From NCBI GenBank assembly GCA_963803755.1, contig CAWDNP010000007.1, positions 620,001 through 684,000 on the forward strand: a stretch of 64,000 nucleotides of DNA, in the 5' to 3' direction. A model generated the notes under the pieces. The model searched no databases and was not told the origin of the DNA. It saw nothing but the letters and a program-made list of their open reading frames with translations. This document shows, one piece after another, positions 45,754 through 59,038 of the stretch. Position numbers and translations under genes: made by a program. This DNA comes from CAVUPF01 sp963803755. Lineage in GTDB: Bacteria > Actinomycetota > Thermoleophilia > Solirubrobacterales > 70-9. Every line of letters starts with the position of its first letter. The stretch's first letter is position 1.

Positions 45754-47923
45754 CGCCGCCGCCCGTAGCCGGAGCCGAGGGCGCGGTCGGCGCCGCGGGT
45801 TCAGCGGGCTTCGCCGGTTTGGAGGGTTCTGATGGGCCGGGTTCGGACGATTCCCGCGGCGGGGCCGATGGCGCTGCCGATTCGGTCGAGGGCGCGGTTG
45901 GCGTATAGGTCGAGCCCGGGGCGTCGCCTCCCTTGTGACTCCCCACCGCCGTTTCCCTTTCGGCCTTGATCTGCTGCCAGGCGCCAATCACCCGGGCCCA
46001 GATCAGCGCTGGGAAGGTGCCGCCCATCACCGGGCCGCCGTTATAGAGGGTGGTCATCGGCGTCGTCGTGTTCTCATATCCGACCCAGACGCAGGCCGTG
46101 ACTTCGGTGATCGCGCCGCAGAACCAGGCATCGGCGTTGTTCTCCGTCGTGCCCGTCTTTCCCCACTCGCCGGAGACGCCGATGTTGGCGTGTGTCCCCG
46201 TGCCGCTGGTCACCACCGTTTCGAGGATGTGCTTCGCCTCGATGTCGACGCTCGAGGGGACGACCTGGGTATGCAGCGGATCGTTCTCGCCGTCCTTGAT
46301 CGTGTGACCGTCGCTGTCAGTGACCTTCGTGAAGGCGACGGGGCTGTCGCCGGGCTGCGGCGCCAGGGTGCCGCTGACCCGGGTCCCGTCATTGGCGATC
46401 GTGCTGTAGGCGTAGGTCCACCCCAGTGGGGTTACCCCGTCTTTCAGCCCACCCAGCACCATCGCCGGGTTGGTCGAGATCGGTTCCGTGTAGCCCATCG
46501 CGTGGATCGTGTCGGCGATCGAGCTGGTTCGCTGCCGGAAGTTCTTGCCTTTCAAGCTCTTCAGCGCGAGCTGGGAGTAGATCGAGTTGTCCGAGTAGGT
46601 GGTCGCGCAGATGATGTCGCAGGAGCCGAGATAGGAGTTTTCGTCGTTGTGGACGACGAAGGTTTCCCGTCCGTGCTTGCCGAAGTGGAAGATCTGAGGC
46701 GCGGATGGGTAGACGGTGTAGGGGGAAATCCCCTCCTTGAGCGCCGTGATCAAGGTGAACGGCTTGATCGAGGAGCCCGGCTGCCGATGCCCCTCGGTGG
46801 CGAGGTTGAACGGCTCGGTCTGGAAGTTGGGGCCGCCAACCATCGCCTTGACGCCAGCGTTGCGGTTGTCGATCACGACCACGGAGGCGGTCGGCGGTAT
46901 CCCCCCCAGGTAGGAGCTGACCGCTTCTTCGGCCGCCTCCTGGAGGCGCAGATTAAGCGTTGACCGCACCTTCAAACCGCCGAAGAAGGCTTTCGCGGCG
47001 CCGTAGCGTTCGACCAGTTGCTGGCGCAGCCAGGCGGTGAAGTAGGGCGCCTTGGAGTCGATCTTCGGCGGTTGGATGTCGCGGGGAGGGGGCAGCGCCT
47101 GCTTGATCCCTTCCTCGTACTGCTGATGGGTGATGTAGCCCTGCTGTTCCATCTTTTCCAGCACCAGGTTGCGGCGCCCGAGCGCGTTTTCGGGGTAGAC
47201 CTTGGGGTCGAAGGCCGAGGGCGAGGCGATTATCGCCGCCAGCGTCGCCGCCTCCCACGGCTCCAGCACCGAGGCGCACGGCTCAGCCTGCGTCCCACAG
47301 CCCGGGTGCGCCTTGCCGAAGTAAGTGCGGGCGGCCGCCTCGATCCCATAGGCGCCTTCCCCGAAGTAGATCGTGTTGAGGTACTCGGTGAGGATTTTGT
47401 CCTTGGTCCAGTGGTGCTCCAGCCGGTAGGCCAGGGCCGCCTCGCGGAACTTCTCGAGGATCGTGCGGCTGCCCTGCGCGGCGAGGGCGTTCTTGACGAA
47501 CTGCTCGGTGATCGTGGAGGCGCCCTCCTGGGCGCTCTGGCTGAGAATGTCGGCGACCAGCGCTCGGGCGATGCCTCTGAAGTCGACACCATCGTGTTCG
47601 TAGAAGCGCGAGTCCTCGATCGAGACCACCGCGTTCTTGACGTAGGGGGAGATCTGGCTCGAGTTGAGCAGGATTTTGTTCTGGTTGCTGGTCAGGGTGC
47701 CGACCGGCTTCCCCGTCTCGTCCAGGACTTCGCTGTTCTTTGACGCCTTGTACTGGGCGAAGTCATAGATCGCGGGCAGATCCTGGGAGATAGCGGCCAT
47801 CATCCCGAAGATCATCGAGACCAGCCCCAGCACGCCCAGCCCCAACAAAACGAAGAGGATGCGCAGCTTCTTGAGGCGCGGCTTGCTGCGTTTGCCCGCC
47901 AAGAGAGGGCGGCAGTCTAGCAT
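45740..47923 (-). CDS. Class A penicillin-binding protein (PBP1A-like)
   Basis: Bifunctional peptidoglycan glycosyltransferase/transpeptidase, about 727 residues. A short basic cytoplasmic tail and one TM helix (about residues 22-45) are followed by the GT51 domain (SIEDSRFYEHDGVDFRGI with the catalytic Glu, GASTITEQFVKN, LTEYLNTIYFGEGAYGIEAA). The transpeptidase domain has SSIKPF (SxxK), YSDNSIYS (SxN) and GKTGTTENN (KTG). The last 60 residues are low-complexity Pro/Ala/Ser. ATG 47923 leaves only 9 bp to the divergent tyrS start; in-frame TTG 47902 is a good alternative. The longer ORF upstream is antisense to tyrS and rejected. Confidence 0.93.
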   Translation of the reverse strand: MLDCRPLLAGKRSKPRLKKLRILFVLLGLGVLGLVSMIFGMMAAISQDLPAIYDFAQYKASKNSEVLDETGKPVGTLTSNQNKILLNSSQISPYVKNAVVSIEDSRFYEHDGVDFRGIARALVADILSQSAQEGASTITEQFVKNALAAQGSRTILEKFREAALAYRLEHHWTKDKILTEYLNTIYFGEGAYGIEAAARTYFGKAHPGCGTQAEPCASVLEPWEAATLAAIIASPSAFDPKVYPENALGRRNLVLEKMEQQGYITHQQYEEGIKQALPPPRDIQPPKIDSKAPYFTAWLRQQLVERYGAAKAFFGGLKVRSTLNLRLQEAAEEAVSSYLGGIPPTASVVVIDNRNAGVKAMVGGPNFQTEPFNLATEGHRQPGSSIKPFTLITALKEGISPYTVYPSAPQIFHFGKHGRETFVVHNDENSYLGSCDIICATTYSDNSIYSQLALKSLKGKNFRQRTSSIADTIHAMGYTEPISTNPAMVLGGLKDGVTPLGWTYAYSTIANDGTRVSGTLAPQPGDSPVAFTKVTDSDGHTIKDGENDPLHTQVVPSSVDIEAKHILETVVTSGTGTHANIGVSGEWGKTGTTENNADAWFCGAITEVTACVWVGYENTTTPMTTLYNGGPVMGGTFPALIWARVIGAWQQIKAERETAVGSHKGGDAPGSTYTPTAPSTESAAPSAPPRESSEPGPSEPSKPAKPAEPAAPTAPSAPATGGGVTAG

Positions 47924-47932
47924 TGCCCGGCC

Positions 47933-49093
47933 ATGGACTTGACGCGCAACGCGGTCGACGTACTGCCCAAGGAAATGCTCGCCGAACAGCTCGCCGCCGG
48001 GCGGCCGCTGCGGGTCAAGTTTGGGATCGACCCGACCACGGCCGACATCCACCTCGGCCACACCGTCGTGCTGGAGAAGCTGCACGAGTTCCAGCAGGCC
48101 GGCCACAGCGTCGTGCTCATCATCGGTGACTTCACGGCCCGGGTTGGCGATCCCAGCGGCCGTTCGGCCCAGCGGCCCCTCCCCTCTGCCGAGGAGATCG
48201 CCGCTAACGCCGCCACCTACCAGGAGCAGGCATTCAAGGTTCTCGACCGGAAACTGACGGAGGTGCGCTTCAACAGCGAATGGTTGCGGATGGAGCCCGA
48301 GGCGCTGCTGGGACTGCTCGCCCAGACCACGGTCGCTCGCCTGTTGGAGCGCGATGACTTCCAGAAGCGGCTGGCTGCCGGAGCTCCGATCGCCGCCCTG
48401 GAGCTGCTCTACCCACTGCTGCAGGGGTATGACTCGGTGGCGGTCGAGGCCGACGTCGAGCTGGGGGGGACCGACCAGAAGTTCAACTTGCTCTTCGGGC
48501 GCGACATCCAGGCGGCCTACGGCCAGAAGCCTCAATCGATCCTGACAATGCCGATCCTGGTCGGGATCGACGGGGTGCAGAAGATGAGCAAGTCGTTGGG
48601 CAACTACGTCGGCGTCACCGACCCGCCAGAGGAGATGTTCGGGAGACTGATGCGAGTTCCCGACGAGGCGATGGCCGACTACTACCGGCTGCTGCTCGGT
48701 TCAGACCTATCCGCCGACCTTCCTCCCAACGATGCGAAGCGGGAGCTGGCGCGGCAGATCGTCGAGCACTTCCACGACGCCGAGGCGGCGGCGGCGGCCG
48801 AGGAGCATTTCAATCGCCTCTTCGTACAGCACGAGGCCCCAGACGACGTGGAGGAAATCGAGCTGGCGCCCTACATGGCCGACGGCGACGGGCGTGTCCA
48901 CATGCCGCTGCTAATGGCCGGGGCGTTTAAGATCAGCTCCAGCGAGGCGCGGCGCCTGATCCGCCAGGGGGGCGTGAAGCTGGACGGGGAGCCGATCCCG
49001 GACGACAGCCTCGACCTCGAGGCCGACCAGCTCGCCGGCCGGGTCCTGCAGATCGGCAAGCGCCGCTTCCGCCGGCTTCGCTCGGTCGCCTAG
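47933..49093 (+). CDS. tyrS: Tyrosyl-tRNA synthetase
   Basis: Class I aminoacyl-tRNA synthetase, 386 residues, of the TyrRS-2 (TyrZ) subtype by its N-terminal layout. The HIGH motif appears as DIHLGHTVVLEKL and KMSKS as VQKMSKSLGNYVG; GGTDQKFNLLFGRDIQ is part of the tyrosine site. A C-terminal S4 RNA-binding domain (about residues 325-386) contains SSEARRLIRQGGVKLDG. TAGCAT (47918-47923) lies 9 nt before the ATG; there is no ribosome-binding site, so translation is probably leaderless. No T-box precedes it. Confidence 0.95.
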   Translation: MDLTRNAVDVLPKEMLAEQLAAGRPLRVKFGIDPTTADIHLGHTVVLEKLHEFQQAGHSVVLIIGDFTARVGDPSGRSAQRPLPSAEEIAANAATYQEQAFKVLDRKLTEVRFNSEWLRMEPEALLGLLAQTTVARLLERDDFQKRLAAGAPIAALELLYPLLQGYDSVAVEADVELGGTDQKFNLLFGRDIQAAYGQKPQSILTMPILVGIDGVQKMSKSLGNYVGVTDPPEEMFGRLMRVPDEAMADYYRLLLGSDLSADLPPNDAKRELARQIVEHFHDAEAAAAAEEHFNRLFVQHEAPDDVEEIELAPYMADGDGRVHMPLLMAGAFKISSSEARRLIRQGGVKLDGEPIPDDSLDLEADQLAGRVLQIGKRRFRRLRSVA

Positions 49094-49363
49094 GCAAAGC
49101 TCCGCCGCAGCGCTATACTCCCGCGTCCTTCCGGGGCTGGCCCTTGTCTGCTCCGTGCGTGAAAGCGGCGAGGCCCGCCGCAGAGGCGCAGCGGTCTTTG
49201 AAAACTGAGCAGCGTGCACTCTGCGGACCCACGGGTCTGTGGATTGTTTGAGCCCGATCCGCTCGGCTCGTCAGCGTGCCGAGCGGTCTGATTTACCCGT
49301 CATGCCGGCCGTCGAGTATGTGTACCCGGCGGCCAGCCAGGCATGGCAGCTCTTCGTAAGTAC
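49094..49363 (+). promoter_or_regulatory. rRNA operon promoter and leader
   Basis: This 270-bp gap between tyrS and 16S holds a clear -10 hexamer TATACT (49114-49119) with no good -35 in front. A BoxA-like antitermination sequence GGTCTTTGAAAAC lies at about 49193-49205. A small hairpin GACCC-AC-GGGTC follows near 49226-49237. Bases 49196-49215 form the 5' arm of the 16S processing stem. I see no coding sequence. Confidence 0.6.
49196..49215 (+). other. 5' arm of the 16S rRNA processing stem
   Basis: This 20-mer (CTTTGAAAACTGAGCAGCGT) can pair with 50965-50984 downstream of 16S at 18 of 20 positions. Such stems bracket 16S precursors and are cut by RNase III. Confidence 0.7.
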
Positions 49364-50911
<1,548 letters not shown>

Positions 50912-50964
50912 TAGGGAGACCTAGAACGTCGACCGGGCTCCCCGTTGGCAATGTGTCAGCGGGA

Positions 50965-50984
50965 ACGCTGCTCAGTTTTGAGAG
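50965..50984 (+). other. 3' arm of the 16S rRNA processing stem
   Basis: ACGCTGCTCAGTTTTGAGAG, complementary at 18 of 20 positions to 49196-49215 upstream of 16S. Confidence 0.7.
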
Positions 50985-51025
50985 ACCGCCGACGGAAGTA
51001 CTCCGTCGTGTGTGCCTCGGTGGAC

Positions 51026-51041
51026 CTTGAAAACTGCACAA
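51026..51041 (+). other. 5' arm of the 23S rRNA processing stem
   Basis: CTTGAAAACTGCACAA is the exact reverse complement of 54120-54135 downstream of 23S, giving a perfect 16-bp stem around the 23S precursor. It shares the TTGAAAACTG core with the 16S stem. Confidence 0.75.
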
Positions 51042-51098
51042 GGCCAATATGGGTATTTAATTTGCGATCCACCGCTTCGGCGATGGGTCGTATCACCG

Positions 51099-54096
<2,998 letters not shown>

Positions 54097-54119
54097 ATAT
54101 ATTTCTTACCCTGAGGTCT

Positions 54120-54135
54120 TTGTGCAGTTTTCAAG
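54120..54135 (+). other. 3' arm of the 23S rRNA processing stem
   Basis: TTGTGCAGTTTTCAAG, a perfect 16-base complement of 51026-51041. Confidence 0.75.
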
Positions 54136-54161
54136 CTCCACCGGGGGCGGTCTCGCAAAAT

Positions 54162-54280
54162 TTCCGGTGGCACATAGCGAGGGGGAGACACCTCTTCCCA
54201 TTCCGAACAGAGCAGTTAAGCCTCTCAGCGCCGATGGTACTTGGAGGGCAACCTCCTGGGAGAGTAGGTCGCCGCCGGTT
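54162..54280 (+). rRNA. rrf: 5S ribosomal RNA
   Basis: About 119 nt. TTCCGGTGGC at the 5' end pairs with GTCGCCGCCGG at the 3' end as helix I. Conserved loops include TTCCCATTCCGAACAGAGCAG and GGGAGAGTAGG. It follows 23S by about 65 bp in the usual 16S-23S-5S order. Confidence 0.93.
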
Positions 54281-54290
54281 CTTCGACTTC

Positions 54291-54312
54291 GGGCCGCCCC
54301 GCGGGGCGGCCC
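54291..54312 (+). terminator. rRNA operon terminator
   Basis: A perfect 10-bp GC hairpin (GGGCCGCCCC-GC-GGGGCGGCCC) starts 11 bases after 5S and is followed by TCCGTCGTTT. This is an intrinsic terminator for the rRNA operon. Confidence 0.8.
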
Positions 54313-54764
54313 TCCGTCGTTTAGGAGCGGACCGCGAAGCCGCGATGGCCGATCCCGCGCCGCGTGCCCGCACGGGTAGGCTGCGGGCGGCGGCGGGACT
54401 GGCAGCTCGGCGCGGTTCTCCCAACGGGCTCCAGCCCGTACTCGCCGAGCGTCGCGAAATCGATCAGCAGGTCGACGGCATCGGTCAGCCGTCCGGTGAA
54501 TGTCGTCTTCGTGTCGAACATGGGTTCGTAAGCTACGGCGGCCTCCGGACGGTACTCGGAATCTGCAACGGGGCTTGCAGGTCGTGCCTGAGAAAGCAAC
54601 TGAGCCGCGTCCACGGGACGGCGTGGCGCGTTGGCATCAAAGCGCGGCGCCAGTGCGAGCACGAGCGATGCTGCGCTTTCGCACGCTGGCGACTTTGCAA
54701 ATGCGATGCGGTCGCGCGGTTTGCGCGACGACCGCCCGGGCGGTCGTTACCCTTGCCCAGGCCC
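54313..54764. other. Intergenic stretch between rRNA operon and murA, possible small minus-strand ORF
   Basis: About 450 bp without a gene I can name. A 113-codon minus-strand ORF (54662-54321) includes a protein-like stretch, EPMFDTKTTFTGRL and DAVDLLIDFATLGEYGLEP, but its ends are low-complexity and rich in Arg and Pro. It may be a real small gene, a fragment or chance. Near murA lie two overlapping hairpins: GTCGCGC-GGTTT-GCGCGAC (54711-54729) and a perfect palindrome (54728-54747). Confidence 0.35.
54728..54753 (+). promoter_or_regulatory. 20-bp perfect palindrome and -10 element before murA
   Basis: ACGACCGCCCGGGCGGTCGT (54728-54747) is perfectly self-complementary and directly abuts TACCCT (54748-54753), a likely -10 that is 11 nt from ATG 54765. 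Its position over the expected -35/spacer region fits a repressor site; a terminator is the alternative. No regulator is identified. Confidence 0.45.
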
Positions 54765-56063
54765 ATGGAGAAGTTCGTCATTCAAGGCGGCGTCCCGCTC
54801 TCTGGAGAGTTGACCGTCGCCGGCAACAAGAACGCCGCGTTGCCGATCCTCGCTGCCTGCCTGCTCACCGAGGAGGAGCTGCTGCTACACCGGGTGCCGC
54901 GCATCCGCGACATAGAGGCGCAGATCGCCCTGCTGGAGCGGCTCGGGGTAGAGGTCGCCTGGGTCGCCGACAACAGCCTTAGGCTCTGCGCCGCCGACAT
55001 CAGCGGGATCGAGGTCGACCATGACCTCTCGAGCCGGATCAGGGCCTCCTTCCTGCTCGCCGGCCCGCTGCTGGCACGCTTCGGCGAGGCCCGGATGCCG
55101 CCCCCCGGTGGGGACTTCATCGGCCGCCGCCGCCTCGACGCCCATCTCGATGCCTTCAAGGACCTGGGGGCCCGCGTCGACGGCGACCGCTGGATCGAGT
55201 TGACGGCGCCGCCCGGTGGGTTGCGCGCCTGTGCGGTCTTCATGGACGAGCCGTCGGTGATGGGCACCGAGAACGCGCTGATGGCTGCGGCGTTGACCCC
55301 GGGGCCCACCACGATCGCCAACGCCGCCTCCGAGCCCCACGTCCAAGACCTCGCTCGGCTGCTGAGCACGATGGGGGCCGAGGTCGATGGAATCGGTTCC
55401 AACGTGATGACCGTGCATGGCCGCGACCGGCTCGGCGGCGCCGAGCACACGATCTCTCCCGACCACATCGAGGTCGGCAGCTTCATGGCGCTCGCCGCCG
55501 CCACCGGCGGGGAGCTGCGGGTCCGCGATGCGGGGCCTGCCGACCTGGTGATGGTCCGCCGCCAGTTCCGCCGCCTCGGCCTGCGGTCCTCGGTCGAGGG
55601 CGAAGACGTGGTCGTCCCGCCGCGCCAGGCGCTGCGCGTCCAAACCGACCTCGGCGACGCGATCCCGAAGATCGAGGACGGCCCTTGGCCCGCCTTCCCG
55701 GCGGACCTCACCTCGATTGCGCTGGCCCTCGCCACTCAGGCGGAGGGCGAGGTCCTGATCTTCGAGAAGATGTTCGAGAACCGCCTCTTCTTCGTCGATA
55801 AGCTGGTCGCGATGGGCGCTCGGATCACGCTGTGCGATCCCCACAGGGCGATCGTCAGCGGTCCGAGCCGGCTTCATGGCGAACGCGTCGAGAGTCCAGA
55901 CATCCGCGCCGGGATGGCGATGCTCATCGCCGCGCTGGCGGCCGACGGTGCATCGGAGATTGGCAACATCCGCCAGATCGACCGTGGCTATGAGCAGATC
56001 GACGAGCGGCTCCGCGGGCTCGGTGCCCAGATTGAACGGGTCTCTGCCGAGGTACCGGCGTAG
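54765..56063 (+). CDS. murA: UDP-N-acetylglucosamine 1-carboxyvinyltransferase with Asp at the active-site Cys position
   Basis: First committed enzyme of peptidoglycan synthesis, transferring enolpyruvate from PEP to UDP-GlcNAc. It is 432 residues and intact. Landmarks are IQGGVPLSGELTVAGNKNAALPIL with the catalytic Lys-Asn, RASFLLAGPLLARFGEAR and EIGNIRQIDRGYE. The loop that reads PGGCxIGxRPVDLH in E. coli reads PGGDFIGRRRLDAH here, so the fosfomycin-target Cys115 is Asp. The same change is known in mycobacteria and chlamydia and makes the enzyme resistant to fosfomycin. ATG 54765 is chosen; the ORF upstream runs through the 5S gene. Confidence 0.95.
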   Translation: MEKFVIQGGVPLSGELTVAGNKNAALPILAACLLTEEELLLHRVPRIRDIEAQIALLERLGVEVAWVADNSLRLCAADISGIEVDHDLSSRIRASFLLAGPLLARFGEARMPPPGGDFIGRRRLDAHLDAFKDLGARVDGDRWIELTAPPGGLRACAVFMDEPSVMGTENALMAAALTPGPTTIANAASEPHVQDLARLLSTMGAEVDGIGSNVMTVHGRDRLGGAEHTISPDHIEVGSFMALAAATGGELRVRDAGPADLVMVRRQFRRLGLRSSVEGEDVVVPPRQALRVQTDLGDAIPKIEDGPWPAFPADLTSIALALATQAEGEVLIFEKMFENRLFFVDKLVAMGARITLCDPHRAIVSGPSRLHGERVESPDIRAGMAMLIAALAADGASEIGNIRQIDRGYEQIDERLRGLGAQIERVSAEVPA

Positions 56064-56099
56064 CAGGGCTTTCGCGCTCTCTCTCGTAAGGTCCGGCGG

Positions 56100-57098
56100 A
56101 TGATCCATCCGATCCCCCCCGGCACGCGCGACGTGCTCCCCGACGAGATGCGGGAGCTGCGCAGCCTCCACCTAGCGCTGATCGAGGTGTTCGAGAGCCG
56201 TGGCTACGGCGAGGTGGCGACGCCCGCGATCGAGTACGACGAGGTGCTCGCTCGCGGCGACGGGCGGACCGGCGGCGGTGCCTACCGCTTCTTCGACGAG
56301 CGCGGCGACCTGCTGGCGCTGCGCTCGGACATGACCGTGCCGATCGCGCGCCTGGTTGCCACCCGCTACGCCAGCGCCGAGCCGCCGCTGCGCCTCTGCT
56401 ACCTCGCCAACGCCTACCGGGCAGTGCGCCCCCAGCGCGGCCAGATGCGCGAGTTCGCGCAGGCCGGGGTGGAGCTGATCGGAGCGCCGGCCCCGCAGGG
56501 GACCGCCGAGGTGGTCGAGGTCCTGGAGGCGGCACTCGACGCCGCCGGGTTGACCCGCGCGGTGATCGGGCTCGGCGATGCCGACCTCTACCGCCAACTC
56601 CTCGCCGAGCTCGGGGTGGAGGGGGAGGCGCGGGACTCGATCCTCGAGCGGCTGGCGATGCACGACCTGGTTGGCCTTGAGGCGGAGCTCTCCGGGCTGG
56701 AGGGGATCAGTGAGGAGCAGTGCGCGACCTGCGTCGCCCTCTCCCAGCTGCGCGGGGGCAGCGAGGTGCTGGAGCAGGCCCGCGGCCTCGGCGGCGCCGC
56801 GGTGGAGCGCGCCACGGCGAGGATCCAGGAGACCTTCGAGGAGCTCCAGGCGCGGGGCGTCGCGGACCGGGTCCGGATCGACCTTGGCCTGCTGCGCGAC
56901 CTCGGCTATTACAGCGGTGCGATCCTCGAGGTTTATGACCCCGCGCTCGGCCACGTGCTGGGCGGCGGCGGGCGCTATGACGAGTTGCTGAAGCGGTTCG
57001 GCCTCGACCTGCCTGCTGCCGGCTTCGCCCTCTACCTGGAGCGGGTCCACGTCGCTCAGATGGAGGAGGAGTCAAGGCGCGGGGAGGTTGACCTATGA
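56100..57098 (+). CDS. hisZ: ATP phosphoribosyltransferase regulatory subunit
   Basis: HisRS-like protein without tRNA-charging function that forms the active, histidine-sensitive complex with the short HisG next to it. At 332 residues it is shorter than HisRS and lacks the anticodon-binding domain. Motifs are PPGTRDVLPDEM, ALRSDMTVPIARLVA, CYLANAYRAVRPQRGQMREFAQAGVELIG and GGGGRYDELLKRFG. TAAGGT (56087-56092) is 7 nt before the ATG, so it probably heads the his operon without a leader. The stop overlaps hisG (ATGA). Confidence 0.92.
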   Translation: MIHPIPPGTRDVLPDEMRELRSLHLALIEVFESRGYGEVATPAIEYDEVLARGDGRTGGGAYRFFDERGDLLALRSDMTVPIARLVATRYASAEPPLRLCYLANAYRAVRPQRGQMREFAQAGVELIGAPAPQGTAEVVEVLEAALDAAGLTRAVIGLGDADLYRQLLAELGVEGEARDSILERLAMHDLVGLEAELSGLEGISEEQCATCVALSQLRGGSEVLEQARGLGGAAVERATARIQETFEELQARGVADRVRIDLGLLRDLGYYSGAILEVYDPALGHVLGGGGRYDELLKRFGLDLPAAGFALYLERVHVAQMEEESRRGEVDL

Positions 57099-57775
57099 GC
57101 GTCGAGGTCGCCGGCCTGGGCCGAGCGAAGGTGGACGGGCCGCTAAAGCTCGCGGTGCCGCGCGGGGCGCTCTTCGACGAGACCCTGAACGCGCTCGACG
57201 CGGCGGGGATCGATACCGCGGTACTGCGCGGGGACTCCCGCTCGTTGATCTTCGAGGAGAAGGACATCACGCTGGTGACGATGCGGCCGTCCGACGTGCC
57301 CACCTACGTCGAGGCCGGCGCCGCCGATGTCGGCATCACCGGCAAGGACGTTCTGCTTGAGCAGGCGGACCGGGTCGTCTACGAGTTACTCGACCTCGGT
57401 TTCGGCCGCTGCCGGATGGTGCTTGCCGGTCGCAGGGGAGATGAGCGGCTGGGCGAGTCCGAGCGGCGGCTGGGGATGATGCGGATCGCGACCAAGTACC
57501 CGCGCATTGCCGAGCGGCACTTCGAGCGGACCGGGCACCAGGTCGAGGTGATCGAGGTTAAGGGCTCGGTCGAGCTGGCGCCGCTGATCGGCCTTGCCGA
57601 TGGGATCGTCGACCTGGTCGCCACCGGGCGCACCCTGGAGGAGAACGACCTCGAGGTGCGCGAGGAGATCCTCGACTGCACGGCGCGCTTCGTCGCCAAC
57701 CGGGTCGCCCACAAGTTGCGCGCCGCCGAGGTCGACGCGCTGACCGCAAAACTGAAGGCGGCAACGGCACAATGA
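57095..57775 (+). CDS. hisG: ATP phosphoribosyltransferase, short form
   Basis: First step of histidine synthesis, 226 residues. Segments include LKLAVPRGALFDETLNAL, MRPSDVPTYVEAGAADVGITGKD, RIATKYPRIAERHFE and the PRPP-binding IVDLVATGRTLEENDL. It lacks the C-terminal ACT-like regulatory domain of long HisG, matching the presence of HisZ. ATGA overlaps link it to hisZ and hisD. Confidence 0.94.
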   Translation: MSVEVAGLGRAKVDGPLKLAVPRGALFDETLNALDAAGIDTAVLRGDSRSLIFEEKDITLVTMRPSDVPTYVEAGAADVGITGKDVLLEQADRVVYELLDLGFGRCRMVLAGRRGDERLGESERRLGMMRIATKYPRIAERHFERTGHQVEVIEVKGSVELAPLIGLADGIVDLVATGRTLEENDLEVREEILDCTARFVANRVAHKLRAAEVDALTAKLKAATAQ

Positions 57776-59038
57776 GAGCACGTCACTTCGAGTGGGAGGG
57801 AGCGGGGGAGACAGCCGCCGCGATCCGGGCCTGGGCCGCCGAGTCCTCGGCGGCGGTCGACGTGGGGCCGATCGAGCGGGAGGTCGTCGAAGGGGGCGAC
57901 GAAGGCGTGCTGCGCCTGACCGCTCGCTTCGACACGACCGAGCACCCACCCGGCCCCCTGAGGGTCGAGACGGGGCAGACGGCGGCGGCTCTGAAATCCA
58001 TCGATCCCGAGTTCCGAGCCGCCATGGAGATCGCAGCAGCAAACGTCCGCGCGGTCGCGGAGGCGCAGGTCGATGCGGAGCCGCGCCAGGTCGAGCTGCC
58101 CCAGGAGCAGACGGTGACCGTGCGCGAAGCCCCGGTCGGCGCCGCTGGGATCTATGCGCCCGGCGGTCGCGCCGCCTACCCGTCGAGCGTGTTGATGTGC
58201 TGCATCCCGGCGCTGGTGGCGGGGGTCAAGCGGGTTGCGCTCGCCTCACCGCCGGGGCAGGACGGCCGGGTCAACCCGCTGGTGCTGGCGGCGGCAGGGC
58301 TTTGCGGCGTCGATGAGGTCTACGCGATGGGCGGCGCCCAGGCGATCTTCGCCCTCGCCTACGGTACCGAGTCGGTCGCGCCCGTCGACGTTGTCGCCGG
58401 CCCCGGCAACGCCTGGGTACGGGAGGCGAAGCGGGCGGTGTGCGGGCTGGTCGGGATCGACTCCCTCGCCGGCCCCTCCGAGTTGATGCTGGTCGCCGGC
58501 CACGACACCGACCCCGAGTGGGCGGCGCTCGATCTCTGCGCCCAAGCCGAGCACGGCGCCGACAGCCCACTGGTCGCGGTAGCGGTCGAGGAAGCGGTGC
58601 TTGCCGCCGTTGCGGAAGCGACAGAGCGGGCCGCCGCGGAGCGCCCCAGCGTCGCCGACGCGCCCCTGGCGCTGGTCCAAGTTCCCGACCTCGGCGAGGC
58701 GATCGACCTTGCCAACAGCCTTCGCCCCCGAGCACCTCGAGCTGTTCGAGGAGGACGCCGCGCTGCTCGCCGGCCGGGTGACAACTGCCGGCTGCGTGTT
58801 CGCGGGCCGCAACGGCGCCACCGCCTTCGGCGACTACGCGGCCGGGTCCAACCACGTCCTGCCGACCGGCGGCGCGGGCCGCTTCTCGGGCCCCCTCGGT
58901 CCTGGCGCCTTCCGCCGCAAGATCGCCACCGTGAGCATCCCCGCGGCCGCTGCGGCCGCCCTGGCGCCGCATGTCGATGCCCTCGCCCGCGCCGAGGGCT
59001 TCCCCGTCCACGGCGAGTCGGCGATGATTAGACGATGA
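57772..59038 (+). CDS. hisD: Histidinol dehydrogenase (one frameshift)
   Basis: Zinc enzyme oxidising histidinol to histidine in two NAD-dependent steps. Segments include APVGAAGIYAPGGRAAYPSSVLM, VDVVAGPGNAWVREAKR, GIDSLAGPSELMLVAG and zinc ligands in CAQAEHGADS. One extra C at 58719-58720 breaks the frame; without it the catalytic Glu-His motif SFAPEHLELFEED follows and the protein ends with FPVHGESAM. The joined length of about 421 residues is normal. Its stop overlaps hisB. Confidence 0.92.

Larger units (their letters stand above)
50912..51098 (+). other. 16S-23S spacer without tRNA genes
   Basis: About 190 bp. I find no tRNA-Ile or tRNA-Ala, no TTCGANNC T-loop and no CCA end. It contains the 3' arm of the 16S processing stem (50965-50984) and the 5' arm of the 23S stem (51026-51041). 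A GTCAAGATGTTAAG segment leads into 23S. Confidence 0.75.

Noticed and set aside
47924..47932. T-box or other tRNA-sensing leader before tyrS
   Set aside because: There is no room for a leader; only 9 bp separate tyrS from the divergent PBP start and the likely -10 is inside them.
50912..51098. tRNA genes in the 16S-23S spacer
   Set aside because: No T-loop, anticodon arm or acceptor stem pattern is present on reading both strands.
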